A DNA stretch of 64,000 nt, from positions 744,001-808,000 of the forward strand of contig WNNJ02003776.1 of assembly GCA_012934845.2 (NCBI GenBank), given 5' to 3'. Origin of the DNA: Pomphorhynchus laevis. Lineage: Eukaryota > Acanthocephala > Palaeacanthocephala > Echinorhynchida > Pomphorhynchidae. The notes under the pieces are model-generated. The model searched no databases, was not told where the DNA came from, and saw only the letters and a list, made by a program, of their open reading frames with translations. Below, one piece after another: positions 1 through 10,043 of the stretch; the stretch's first letter is position 1, and the number at the start of each line of letters is the position of its first letter. Made by a program: the position numbers and the translations under genes.

Positions 1-1125
1 AGCATAACCGAAGAAACTTCATCAGACGAAACGGGAAGAAGGTGGAATAGTTCTGGGAGGGAAGTATTTAAAGAGAAGAGTGGGTACAAGGGAACTACGG
101 GTTGTAGGGAAAGTAAATTAGATAGCTTAGTTTGTAGATAAGAAGAAAATTCATCAGGATTTATATTACAAGTAGATGATCGTGAAAGAATTGAGTTTAA
201 GATTTTCCAATGAGATTTAGAGTTGGACAATGACTCGAGTTGATTTCACCAAAAGATAGTACGTTTAGTACGTATAATAAGATGTGAACGGCGTGGAGAA
301 AAGTAGGAATCACGGATATTTGGAGGGAGTGAGTTGGGAGAACGTTTAAGAAAGCGATTATACACACGAAAAGAGTGACGGAGTCGACGCTTAGAAAGAC
401 TACAGTCAGAATTGAACCAGGGAGCATGGCGCAAGCGCTGAGAGCGTCGGAGTCGACTAGGCAGAAGTTTATTGATGATAGACATAAGTTCAGAATCAAA
501 CAGAATGCAGAGATCATCGGGAGAGAGATAGTTAAGAGGAAGTGAAAAGAGTGAAGAATTGATTAAGGCTGTGGAGAGAATAGGGATACCGAGAGAGATA
601 TCCTTATTGTAGTTAGTAAATTAGATAGTAGTAAATTTATTGTAGTAAATTAGATAGCTTAGTTTGTAGATAAGAAGAAAATTCATCAGCATTTATATTA
701 CAAGAAGTAGATGATCGTGAAAGAATTGAGTTTAAGATTTTCCAATGAGATTTAGAGTTGGACGATGACTCGAGTTGATTTCGCCAAAAGATATTACGTT
801 TAGTACGTATAAGAATAAGATGTGAACGGCGTAGAGAAAAGTAGGAATCACGGAGATTTGGAGGGAGTGAGTTGGGAGAACGTTTAAGAAAGCGATTATA
901 CACACGAAAAGAGTGACGGAGTCGACGCTTAGAAAGACTACAGTCAGAATTGAACCAGGGAGCATGGCGCAAGCGCTGAGAGCGTCGGAGTCGACTAGGC
1001 AGAAGTTTATTGATGATAGACATAAGTTCAGAATCAAACAGAATGCAGAGATCATCGGGAGAGAGATAGTTAAGAGGAAGTGAAAAGAGTGAAGAATTGA
1101 GTAAGGCTGTGCAGAGAATAGGGAC
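1..1125 (-). mobile_element. Family A LINE fragment, endonuclease-RT linker, duplicated
   Basis: Minus-strand translation gives the basic linker found between the AP endonuclease and RT of CR1-group LINEs, with a HAPWFNSDC core followed by an Arg/Ser-rich stretch. It occurs twice in direct orientation, roughly 113-600 and 646-1122, offset 533 bp and nearly identical. The first copy reads on past the linker towards position 1. Neither copy holds a catalytic motif, so this is dead LINE DNA. The match to family B linker sequence at 35115-35333 supports the assignment. The duplication is more likely a local rearrangement than two insertions, because both copies stop at the same type of boundary. 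Confidence 0.75.
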
Positions 1126-1965
1126 GGATGTAATAATAATACAAATTTATTTAATGTGGCAAATGCGTACAAGCTGTACGCTTACAAGTCCACAAACAAA
1201 AATGAGAAAGTCAAGCAGATAAATTGTTAAAATAGGATCGGATTTGTCGTTTGAAGCACTGCAGGGAAGTTGATTGGCGTATATGAATGGGCAGATGATT
1301 CCATCGATAGAGGAGCAGCCATCATGAAGGAGCGGAGTCCAAAGGAGGTAGAGTAGTTTGGGACATGTAAAAGAAGGGAATTACAGGAACGCAAGGAACA
1401 GTAAACAGGACGAGAATTATCAAGAAAAGGAAGGTTGAGAAATGAAGGGGTATGAAAGAGTTACAAGGCGGAAAGCAACGATAAGAAGACGAATTTGAAC
1501 ACGACAATAAATTGTAGGCAAATCGAGAGAAGCAAGATGGTAGGATGTATGATCAAAACGACGAAGACGGAGGAGAATTCGGACAGCTGTGTTGACGATG
1601 CGTTGTAGGGGAAGAAGAGTGGATTTAGGTGAGTTGGAAAATAGACAAAGACAATAATCGAGTCTAGAAAAAAGCAGAGATTATATGAGAGTCATACAAG
1701 AAGGGAAATCGATCAATCTACGAACTTGACGGAGGTTGCGGAGTATCAAGGTAGATGAGCGTACTTTATCTCTAACGAAAGGTTTAAGTGAAAGTCGGTT
1801 GTCAAAATGGAAGCCTAGGAAAACGAGATTATCAACGATAGGAAGAATTGTAGAATTCAATGATACGGAGGGAGGTTCGAAGCCGAGGCGTCGAGGTAGG
1901 ATCCAAATGTGCGGGTGCATGAGAATAGATAAAGATGTCATCGGCGTATTATTATTAGTACGCCG
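1126..1965 (-). mobile_element. Family A LINE 3' end, inverted relative to next copy
   Basis: This is the minus-strand counterpart of the 3' part of the LINE at 1985-3540. It contains the post-RT segment FVRDKVRSS..LILRNLRQVR, the C-terminal region and the 3' UTR with its stem-loop at 1154-1187. It is 5' truncated and lies head to head with the plus-strand copy. The two are separated by a perfect 9-bp foldback at 1940-1967 (ATCGGCGTA / TACGCCGAT). Several frame interruptions make it inactive. Confidence 0.8.
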
Positions 1966-1984
1966 ATTATTATTATTACCTAAA

Positions 1985-3540
1985 GAAACAATCGCTCGAC
2001 TCCTTCCTTACATCTAGCAACCCCCCCTTTTCACCACTACCTACTCTTTCTAAGTTCTTAGAACGCCTCATCTTAATACAGATACACTTATCTCTCCGCA
2101 TACAATCTGTACCTTCGTTTTCAATACGCTTTCCGCTCTAATCACTCCACAGAATTCGTCTGCACGAACGTTTTAAACGATTTACTCATTTTTCGAGACA
2201 AGGCTCTATAGTGATCTCATCTTCCTCGACCTCTCCTCCGTCTTCGACATTATATCACTCTACTGAAATTGCCTGTCTTAAAGTTTATAATGACTTACTC
2301 ATCTCGCGCGATCATAAATTATGTAGTGTCATAGTTTCTTTTGATCTATCGTCTGCTTTTGACATCGTCGATCACTCGATTCTTCTCCATCGCCTTCGTC
2401 ATGATTATGGCTTCTCTTTACCCACTGTATCATGGTTTTCTTCATATCTATCAAATCGTACATTTCGCGTATATTCTAACTCTTCTCTCTCCCATCCTTC
2501 GTCCATTCCGTCTGGTGTTCCACAAGGCTCCGTATTAGGCCCTATACTTTTCTCTCTTCTTCTTGGTGATTTGTCTTCGATTTCTCATATATTTAATTTC
2601 CATGTTATGCAATATGCTGATGACATTATCATCTATGCTCATGCACCTGTATATCGTATTCACGATCTTAGTGTTTCCAATTCGGACTGTCTTGTCTCAA
2701 TTTCCAATCATCTTTCTTCCCTTCGCCTTTCTCTGAATCCTGATAAATCCAAAATTATGTGCATCCTACCTCGACGCCTCGGCTTCAAACCTCCCTCCGT
2801 ATCATTGAATTCTACAATTCTTCCTATCGTTGATAATCTCGTTTTCCTAGGCTTCCATTTTGACAACCGACTTTCACTTAAACCTTTCGTTAGAGATAAA
2901 GTACGCTCATCTAACTTGATACTCCGCAACCTCCGTCAAGTTCGTAGTATGATCGATTTCCATTTTTGTATGACTCTCATACCATCTCTGCTTTTTTCTA
3001 GACTCGATTATTGTCTTTGTCTATTTTCCAACTCACCTAAATCCACTCTTCTTCCTTTACAACGCATCGTCAAAACGGCAGTCCGAATTCTCCTCCGTCT
3101 TTGTCGTTTTGATCATACATCCTACCATCTTGCTTCTCTCGATTTGCCTACAATTTATTGTCGTGTTCAAATTCGTCTTCTTATCGTTGCTTTCCGCCTT
3201 GTAACTTTTCATACCCCTTCATTTCTCAACCTTCCTTTTCTTGATAAGTCTCGTCCTGTTTACTGTTCCTTGCGTTCCTGTAATTCCCTTCTTTTACATG
3301 TCCCAAACTACTCTACCTCCTTTGGACTCCGCTCCTTTCTGGTGGCTGCCACTCTATCATGGAATCATCCGCCCATTCATATACGCCAATCAACTTCCCT
3401 GCAGTGCTTCAAACGACAAATCCGATCCCATTTTAACAATTTATCTGCTTGACTTTCTCATTTTTGTTTGTGGACTTGTAAGCGTACAGCTTGTACGCAT
3501 TTGCCACATTAAATAAATTTGTATTATTTATTTATATTTA
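1985..3540 (+). mobile_element. Family A LINE, 5'-truncated, RT to 3' end
   Basis: A CR1-group LINE fragment beginning within RT (the LSKFLERLILIQI block is readable near 2050) and running to an AATAAA-rich 3' end. The 3' UTR has a stem-loop at 3478-3508 (GCGTACA / TTGTACGC) followed by TTTGCCAC, which family B shares. Near 2200-2350 the RT segment around LLISRD..L..VI.S.DLSS.FDI is present twice in succession, the first time frame-shifted. The copy is therefore chimeric or internally duplicated. Confidence 0.85.
2211..3452 (+). CDS. Reverse transcriptase, family A LINE (partial)
   Basis: This 413-residue frame carries the RT core: FDLSSAFDIVDHS at about 44-56, GVPQGSVLGPILF at about 102-114 and the catalytic QYADD box at about 134-138. 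A CR1-type C-terminal domain follows, ending about 30 bp before the 3' stem-loop. The family copies LINE RNA at a nicked target. No AP endonuclease is joined to it. The frame start is arbitrary, since the first 15-20 residues come from the frame-shifted duplicate segment. The true ORF2 would begin about 500 residues upstream. The piece is truncated and cannot be autonomous, although its catalytic motifs are intact. Confidence 0.85.
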   Translation: MISSSSTSPPSSTLYHSTEIACLKVYNDLLISRDHKLCSVIVSFDLSSAFDIVDHSILLHRLRHDYGFSLPTVSWFSSYLSNRTFRVYSNSSLSHPSSIPSGVPQGSVLGPILFSLLLGDLSSISHIFNFHVMQYADDIIIYAHAPVYRIHDLSVSNSDCLVSISNHLSSLRLSLNPDKSKIMCILPRRLGFKPPSVSLNSTILPIVDNLVFLGFHFDNRLSLKPFVRDKVRSSNLILRNLRQVRSMIDFHFCMTLIPSLLFSRLDYCLCLFSNSPKSTLLPLQRIVKTAVRILLRLCRFDHTSYHLASLDLPTIYCRVQIRLLIVAFRLVTFHTPSFLNLPFLDKSRPVYCSLRSCNSLLLHVPNYSTSFGLRSFLVAATLSWNHPPIHIRQSTSLQCFKRQIRSHFNNLSA

Positions 3541-3795
3541 TTAATTGTCGACCACTCCGTCCTTCTTTCTCGCCTTCGTTATGATTACGGCTTTTCTTCT
3601 TCCTCCGTAGCATGGTTTGCCTCATAGCTATCCGACCGTTCCTTTCGCGTATGTTCTAATTCATCATCCTCTCCTCCCATCCTTATCTTTTGCAGGATCC
3701 CACACAGTTCAGTTCTAGGTCCCCTGCTTTTCTCACTTCTGCTTGCGATCTCTCTCCGTTTATCAAACCTTTATCCTTTAACGTCATGCAATAAC

Positions 3796-4378
3796 TACAT
3801 TCTGAAGCATGTAGCTTCAGAATAATATACAAGCCGCCCCCCTCATCGAATCTCGAATGCTATACGCATCTCCCGCAGCGTATCCACATATATGCAAGAA
3901 CATTGTGACTTACGAATCAATTCTCCGGTCGGCTACTCGTCTTGTTCCCACTGTCAAAGACCTGCTGTTTGACCAGAAGTTAGAAATCCTAGGTGTTTCA
4001 ACGGTTTGTGAAAGTTTGGTAAAAGCTGATCTTATGCTGGTATGGAGGGCAATTTTATCGCCCACTCATCCCCTCAACTTCATCTTTTGCCTACGCAACT
4101 CTGAGCAATTACGTGGACATCGACTAACGCTCAATCAACGTAGAAAAGTCCATCGACACTATCAGGATATCAGAGATCGAGTAATAAACAGTTGGAACAG
4201 ACTCCCGTCATCTGCAATTGAATGCCGGAACATCCGAGAATTTCGGCGTGCGCTGAACAGTGTATCGCTCTCATAGGAAGTCGAACCTGATTTGGATTTT
4301 TTTGTTTTACTGACATTGTACTTTTTTACATTGAGATCCAGCCAAACGAGCCACCGCTCATCTGCTGTTGTATACTAA
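3796..4378 (+). mobile_element. Family C LINE, 3'-terminal fragment inserted in family B
   Basis: A 5'-truncated copy of the LINE seen whole at 45330-49342. It ends with the family C 3' UTR, whose last readable parts are CCAGCCAAACGAGCCACCGC and ACTAATA. Its 5' junction carries a perfect 10-bp foldback (ATTCTGAAGC at 3799-3808, GCTTCAGAAT at 3814-3823). The left arm duplicates, in inverse, element sequence just inside the junction. The open frame at 3857-4276 encodes the LINE C-terminus. Confidence 0.85.
3857..4276 (+). pseudogene. C-terminal tail of family C LINE ORF2
   Basis: This 139-residue frame matches the last quarter of the family C ORF2 (45434-47233) almost residue for residue. It carries LYASPAAYPH, LRSATRLVPTVKDLLFDQ, the RGHRLTL..RRKVHRHY block and SWNRLPSS. 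It lies after the RT catalytic core, so it is only the thumb and tail region. The first Met is internal to the original protein. It has no independent function. Confidence 0.85.
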
Positions 4379-4419
4379 TAACAATACGCCGATGACATCC
4401 TTATCTATTCTCATGCACC

Positions 4420-4450
4420 CGCACATCGCATACACGATATGCGATGTGCG
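4420..4450. repeat. Perfect 12-bp foldback at the family D 5' junction
   Basis: CGCACATCGCAT (4420-4431), a 7-base spacer, then ATGCGATGTGCG (4439-4450). The left arm is family B target sequence. The right arm is the first 12 bases attributed to the family D insertion and is not LINE-like. The target flank was therefore apparently copied back in inverse at the 5' end of the insert. Confidence 0.85.
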
Positions 4451-7408
4451 ACGAGGGACTCGCTTGAATTGGACTCCGCTGTTTGTGGATTAGATTTAGC
4501 TCCTCTCGTCGCTTCTAGCTTATCCAACATACCCATTACAAATGCATGTGATTACTTAGATGACATTGTTTATTATCAATCACCGTTGTGGTCTGCTCTG
4601 GCGAAATCCAATAGTGCTAACAGTAAGGGAAATAACACATGTGCTTCAATAGGCTATAGTTCTGTGATCTTGTATACTAACGCACGCAGTCTTCTTAATA
4701 AAATTCACGAATTGAAGCAACGTATTCAATATTCCCAGCCCTTGTTAATAGCAATAACAGAAAGCTGGCTTAACTCCGATATATCTGATCACGAGATTGA
4801 AATAGCTAATTATTCTTCTTATCGTGTCGATAGGACCGGAAAGAGAGGAGGTGGGGTAATTTTATATTTACATAATAGTGTAGCGTTTATGACCTTAAGT
4901 GCCAAGTCTGAAGGTGGTACAGAAACACTATGGGGCAATATATTACTGTCCGGTCATGTGTTAGTTACTATTGGTCTTATATATCGTAATCCAAGAATGG
5001 ATGTTTGTTCCATAGTTGATACATTATTAAAGTTTGGATCCCGTAGTAATGTGGTAGTAGTGGGTGATCTAAATATGCCTTCTATAGACTGGACTAACTA
5101 CATATGCTTAAATAACAATAATTATTCATCAGCATTCCTTGATACTATCAATTTTCTTAATCTAACGCAACATGTCTCAATGTTTACTCGTTCCTCTGGA
5201 GACCATCAATCTTTGCTTGATATTTGTCTTACTTCCGATAAATATTTGATCACCGGTATAACATATTTGGATCCCTTAGGCAGCTCTGATCATTCTGTTA
5301 TTCGCTTTAATACAAACTTATCTAATATATTGTCACAACCTGAGTCTTCATGTATGTCAGTACAATGTTTCAAAACCAATTACAGTTTAGTACGTCAATC
5401 CCTTCTCGGTACAAATTGGTATGATCCATTGATTTTTGGAGTTGAATCATCTTGGCAACAATTTGAAACTCTAATGATATCGCTCCTTCTACGTTTCTCA
5501 CCTCGTAAGGTAGCAACTGCCCGTGCACGCACAAATCCTTGGTTTGATAAGGAGCTTCAAGATGCATTGAGATCCAAGAAGCAAAAATTCGTAAGGTATA
5601 GGAATGGAGAAACTGATTATAGGTCATTTAAAAAGTGTCGGAATCATTTCACATATCTCAAGAGACTTAAAAAGCGGCAATTTGAACAAGTACTGATAGG
5701 AAAGTCAGCCAACAATCCTAACATATTATTTAAATATGCAAATTTTAAAAGTAATGTTCGATCTTCTAGCTCTATCATTGGAAACAATGGACGCATTCTA
5801 GTAGATCATTTCGATATTGCTAATGCATTTGGTCGTAAATTTCTCGTATCAGCTACTACTTCTCCTTGTATAGAAATTACTCGTATTAATCCGTCAATTT
5901 TTGATATTCTTCACTTGTTCACAGTTCAAGATGTTATGAAAGAGTTTAAACGACTGAAACCGTCGGGCTCGATTTGCCCAGATTTACTTCCCTCAATATA
6001 CCTGAAGAATCTTCATGATGTCATTGCTGCGCCTTTATATAGGATATTTATAGCATCATTATATTACGGTATAGTCCCGAATGCATGGAAACGCTCTATC
6101 ATTAAGCCGCTTCATAAGAAAGGTGATCGATCATGTGTAGATAACTACCGACCGGTTAGTTTAACCTCTGTATCGTGTCGTGTATTAGAGAGATTACTTT
6201 ATCGGATAATCAGTAGCTACCTAGAATCATACAGGTTACTTTCTACTAATCAGCACGGATTCCGTAAAAACTGTTCCACAGTAACCAACCTTTTATTGGC
6301 ACAGGAAAGTTGGGGTTCCATAGTGGATGAGGGGTATGCTGTCGATGTCATATTTTTTGACTTCTCCAAAGCATTTGATCATGTACCCCATGACAAGTTG
6401 ATTATGAAGATAAGTGCATTAAAAATCAATCCAATTATCATTCGTTGGATATGCAACTTTCTTTCTGGTCGCACATACCAGGTCGCCATTAACGGTACCC
6501 TTTCCGAGCATTATCCAGTTAATGCCGGTGTCCCGCAAGGGTCTGTATTGGGTCCTTTGCTGTTTTGTATTTTCATCAACGATCTACCCAGTGTAATAAG
6601 TTCGCATTCATTATTATTTGCTGACGATTTAAAAATTTGGAGAGCCATCAAGTCGAATTATGATCGTAACATTCTTCAATCAGATATTGACACGGTTCTT
6701 AAGTGGGCACGTTCTAATGGTCTGTCTGTTAATGCCTCGAAGTGCACTTGCATGCACATTCGATCACGTAATATTGTTCCAGTGCCGATATATCATCTCG
6801 GGGATCGAGTGATTAAATTGGTTTCGAGCTATAAAGATCTTGGCGTATTGATAACGGATGATTTCTCCACTCGCCAAAACACTGAGTACATTTGTTCGAA
6901 GGCCATGCGTATGGTTGGTTTCCTTCGCCGATCATTCAGCTATGTGAGTCCACGTTCTTTTAGAGTTCTTGCAAACGCTTTTGTACTAAGTCATTTGTTA
7001 TATGCTTCTCAATGTTCATACCCTCGAACCAGAGATGAGATTAATCGACTTGAGAAGGTGCTACGTAGGGCAACAAAATTAGTACATTCTTTGAGAGAAC
7101 TTCCTTACGAGGACCGTCTTCGGTCTTTAAATATGCAGTCATTATGTGATATTCGTGACTCGCGGGATCTGTGTCTTGTATGGGAGGTATTTCACAATGA
7201 ACACCATGTGTTGCGTGGGCTCTTCAACATTCGATCAACTCGAGCTTTGCGAGGTCACTCATTTTATCTTAGTCGCCAACGAATAGTACATTCTAGGACG
7301 ATTCAATTTGGACAACGAATAATAAATTCATGGAATCGTTTAAGCGATGATATTGTAAATGCGGGAACTCGTGAGCTCTTTAAACGACAGATTATTTTAA
7401 ATTGTTAA
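4439..7408 (+). CDS. LINE ORF2: AP endonuclease plus reverse transcriptase
   Basis: This protein nicks target DNA and reverse transcribes LINE RNA from the nick. The endonuclease spans about residues 75-290: NARSLLNK, ITESWL, a GGG turn, VVVGDLNMPSIDW near 208 and SDHSVI near 283. The RT follows: KPLHKKGDRS near 555, NYRPVSLTSV, DVIFFDFSKAFDHVPH near 638, GVPQGSVLGPLLF near 697 and the catalytic LLFADDLKIWR near 727. The C-terminal domain has LLYASQ and KVLRRATKLV. All catalytic motifs look intact. The first ATG comes from the junction foldback, so the true N-terminus is probably absent by a few residues to tens of residues. Related families C and E lie in this window. Confidence 0.93.
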   Translation: MRCATRDSLELDSAVCGLDLAPLVASSLSNIPITNACDYLDDIVYYQSPLWSALAKSNSANSKGNNTCASIGYSSVILYTNARSLLNKIHELKQRIQYSQPLLIAITESWLNSDISDHEIEIANYSSYRVDRTGKRGGGVILYLHNSVAFMTLSAKSEGGTETLWGNILLSGHVLVTIGLIYRNPRMDVCSIVDTLLKFGSRSNVVVVGDLNMPSIDWTNYICLNNNNYSSAFLDTINFLNLTQHVSMFTRSSGDHQSLLDICLTSDKYLITGITYLDPLGSSDHSVIRFNTNLSNILSQPESSCMSVQCFKTNYSLVRQSLLGTNWYDPLIFGVESSWQQFETLMISLLLRFSPRKVATARARTNPWFDKELQDALRSKKQKFVRYRNGETDYRSFKKCRNHFTYLKRLKKRQFEQVLIGKSANNPNILFKYANFKSNVRSSSSIIGNNGRILVDHFDIANAFGRKFLVSATTSPCIEITRINPSIFDILHLFTVQDVMKEFKRLKPSGSICPDLLPSIYLKNLHDVIAAPLYRIFIASLYYGIVPNAWKRSIIKPLHKKGDRSCVDNYRPVSLTSVSCRVLERLLYRIISSYLESYRLLSTNQHGFRKNCSTVTNLLLAQESWGSIVDEGYAVDVIFFDFSKAFDHVPHDKLIMKISALKINPIIIRWICNFLSGRTYQVAINGTLSEHYPVNAGVPQGSVLGPLLFCIFINDLPSVISSHSLLFADDLKIWRAIKSNYDRNILQSDIDTVLKWARSNGLSVNASKCTCMHIRSRNIVPVPIYHLGDRVIKLVSSYKDLGVLITDDFSTRQNTEYICSKAMRMVGFLRRSFSYVSPRSFRVLANAFVLSHLLYASQCSYPRTRDEINRLEKVLRRATKLVHSLRELPYEDRLRSLNMQSLCDIRDSRDLCLVWEVFHNEHHVLRGLFNIRSTRALRGHSFYLSRQRIVHSRTIQFGQRIINSWNRLSDDIVNAGTRELFKRQIILNC

Positions 7409-7499
7409 CTGATTTGTTTTTGATTTTCTCTTTTTCTTTTATTTTGACTATCGATTTGTCAGCAACTGTGAGCTATGCTCGTAACGTTGTCTACATAAT
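4439..7499 (+). mobile_element. Family D LINE (CR1-group), ORF2 open throughout
   Basis: The insertion lies within family B. It holds one open ORF2 and a short T-rich 3' UTR ending near TTGTCTACATAATAATA. ORF1 is missing, so the copy is 5' truncated just upstream of the endonuclease. The unbroken 989-codon frame among otherwise decayed neighbours suggests a young insertion. Confidence 0.9.
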
Positions 7500-7592
7500 A
7501 ATATCGGCATTTCTGCCTCCAACTATCTTTCTTCTATCTACGAACGTCTCTCCAATCTCCAGCTCGTTCTAAACCCCGACAAGTCTAAAATA

Positions 7593-8282
7593 ATGTGGAT
7601 CATCTCCCGTAAACCAAACATATCTCCTTCCACTGTATCTTTTGCCTCATCGATCATCCCCATAGTCCACAATCTCACTTTCTTAGGCTTCCATTTCGAT
7701 GATCACCTTTCCCTTAAACCCTTCGTCCGTGACAAGGTCCGCTCGTCGAATTTAATTCTCCGTGACATCCACCGTATCCGCACCCTTATCGACTTCCGTT
7801 TTTGTTTGTCTCTTTTTTTGTCGTTTCTTTTCCCTAAAATCGATTACTGCCTTAGCCTTTTCGCCAATTCCCCAAAATCCATCATCCTACCCCTACAACG
7901 AATAATCAACACCGCCGTTCGAGTGCTCTTTCGTCTCCGTCGCTTCGACCACACATCCACATATTTTGCCCAACTCTCCTGGCCCACCATCCACATCCGC
8001 ATCAAACTCCGCCTTCTTCTCGTTACTTTTCGTCTCATCGCTGTCGGCTCCCCATCGTTCATCAACCTTCCTTTCTTAGACGATACTCGCCCCACCTCGC
8101 TATCGCTGCGTTCCCGTCATACCCTCTTACTCCACGTTCCTAATTACTCCAACAACTACGGTCTCCGATCCTTCTTCGTCGCCGCCTCACTCGCCTGGAA
8201 TCAACTCCCTCTCGACGTCCGCCGCGCTCCCTCCTTTATCACATTCAAACACCTCCTTCGTTCACACCTTCTCGACACATGA
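7593..8282 (+). pseudogene. Post-RT C-terminal region of family B LINE ORF2
   Basis: This 229-residue frame begins after the YADD box, with the FLGFHFDDHLSLKPFVRDKVRSS block also seen in family A. It continues to the LINE C-terminus 30 bp before the 3' stem-loop. Codon use is very C/T rich on this strand, a feature of families A and B. It is the third segment of the interrupted family B copy. It cannot be catalytic alone. Confidence 0.85.
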
Positions 8283-8345
8283 TTTTCATTTTTGTTTTGT
8301 TGTGGTCATGTAAGCGTGCGTGTCACGCATTTGCCACCTTAAAAT

Positions 8346-9834
8346 AAATCTTTTTTAGAGGTCATAATGAGGAGCCGCTATGTTAAATAATACTTGGATA
8401 ATATCAAATCGAACACTTGAAGAATACAACTCGTGTAAGCAATGAATATTCACAAAAATACATAATTGTTATAAGATTTTAAAAAATAATTAACATTTTT
8501 ATATTAATACAAGAAGAAAAATTAATACCTTGATATAAATTATATAATTTATATCAAAAAAATTTAAAAAAAAAACTTAAAATTTAGAATTGAAATTTAA
8601 AGTAAAAGTTAATTTTTATGATTTGACTAATAACAGATGATGTATCAGAATAAGGATTAGAGGTCATCAGAAAGAACTGCTATGTTCCCACTGATGAACA
8701 TAGTCGCATCTAATCTCAATAGTCACACAACTTTCATCACGAATCAGGTCCAGTTTAAAAATAAAAGATTTTACATTAGGTACGCGATTTGACGCATAAA
8801 TTATCATAAAATAATATTACAAGGATTCAACTTCGCACTAAGAATAAACATGTCAATAATTCTATAAATGAATTTTTAAGACATAAACAACTTCATTCTA
8901 GAAATTAAACTGATTTATGTAAAAATGAATTTTCGAAAGATATCGATTTAGATTTATGTTGTTATTTTCCTGTATGAAATAGATCATTGCTAGATACATT
9001 TGAAAATACCATTAAATAGAATTCAATTATACACTTTACACTACACACATCAGGATTCAATTTTGACACGGTCATGAACGAATCATAGAGGGTGCTAAGC
9101 CAAAGATTGGGCATAAAACTGTAGTCTGTTATTACCACATTTTAGTAAGACTACAATTACCTTGAATTGAGAACAAAAAGCTTGATGTATTGAGCTAACA
9201 GAAAGGTGTAGTCATATTTACCTCAAATTGATGTGTTTCGACAAGCGAATAATGTGAAATAGCTTTTGCGAGGAAGTTTCATATTTAGAACGTAAAGATT
9301 TTGTGAGAAGCCCATATGGTATAATGATCTGTCCGATTTATAGAGAATGTAAATGGGCATTCACTACAAAGGAACAAATGTTGTCAGCATACAGGCGTAA
9401 AGCGTAAACGTCAGCTCCAATAAAATAGTAGAGACACGAAAGAATCAGATCAGCTGACTGAGTCTACGTATTATAAATTATTTATAAATTAAAAATAATG
9501 CTAAATAAAATTTAAATAATTAAATAATAAACAATAAATTATAAATAATTATAAATTATAAATAATTGTTATAAGATTATATACGATATACAATTTGTAT
9601 TTATATCACTTTAAAATAAAAACTGAAATTAAAAATAAAAATCAATTTTTATGAATTGACTAATAAATAACAGACGTTGTATCAGAATAACGAATAGTGG
9701 TCATCAGGAGGAATTGCCATGCTATCATGTTTTGGCTCCTATTTCTCGATTCAACATAGCTGCGGAGCCAAATACATGCTAGTGACGTATTTAATCCGAT
9801 GAAATTTTATCATCTAGTATCTTATTCTAATATT
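8346..9834. repeat. AT-rich spacer with three dispersed-repeat remnants
   Basis: No gene is seen. From 8390 to 8460 there is a piece shared with the centre of the foldback at 33750-34232 (GAATACAACTCGTGTAAGC). From 8470 to 8700 and 9455 to 9790 lie two minus-strand copies of the structured repeat described at 33180-33520. The first is truncated at an 8-bp foldback (CTATGTTC / GAACATAG). The second is nearly complete, with compensated stem changes (GGCTCC / GGAGCC). Between 8700 and 9450 I see only unique AT-rich DNA. Confidence 0.65.
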
Positions 9835-9997
9835 ATTACTAGAATGTCTTATTTATTTTGATCTTAAAACAATTTTGGTTTCTAAAAAACATACAAAAAT
9901 TTATAAGTGTTCTAGCAAATTACAAGATCTAATATACATACAAGATTTAATATACACACAGCATTGACGAAAAAACAGCAGAAAATCAACGAATAAA

Positions 9998-10015
9998 GAT
10001 CTAAAGTAAATACAA
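9998..10015 (+). promoter_or_regulatory. Shared 5' leader block, RLE copy 1
   Basis: GATCTAAAGTAAATACAA lies 28 bp upstream of the ORF start. The companion block TTATAAGTGTTCTAGCAAAT is at 9901-9920. The same two blocks precede AP-endonuclease LINE ORF1s elsewhere in the window. Its role is unknown; an internal promoter or 5'-UTR element is a guess. Confidence 0.55.
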
Positions 10016-10043
10016 TATTTAAAGCACATAAACAACTAGGAGA

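Larger units (their letters stand above)
3541..8345 (+). mobile_element. Family B LINE carrying two nested LINE insertions
   Basis: Three segments of one CR1-group LINE (3541-3795, 4379-4438 and 7500-8345) align consecutively to the single family B copy at 35970-37110. The segment break points correspond to adjacent bases there. The gaps hold a family C 3' fragment (3796-4378) and a family D LINE (4439-7499). CAATA on both sides of the first insert is a possible target duplication. The 3' end keeps a stem-loop at 8310-8338 (GCGTG / CACGC) and an AAATAAATC tail. The order of events is B first, then C and D. Confidence 0.8.

Noticed and set aside
2617-2625. CTGATGA string like a hammerhead core
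   Set aside because: Here it is part of the codons for the RT YADD box (GCTGATGAC) and has no GAAA or stem partners nearby.
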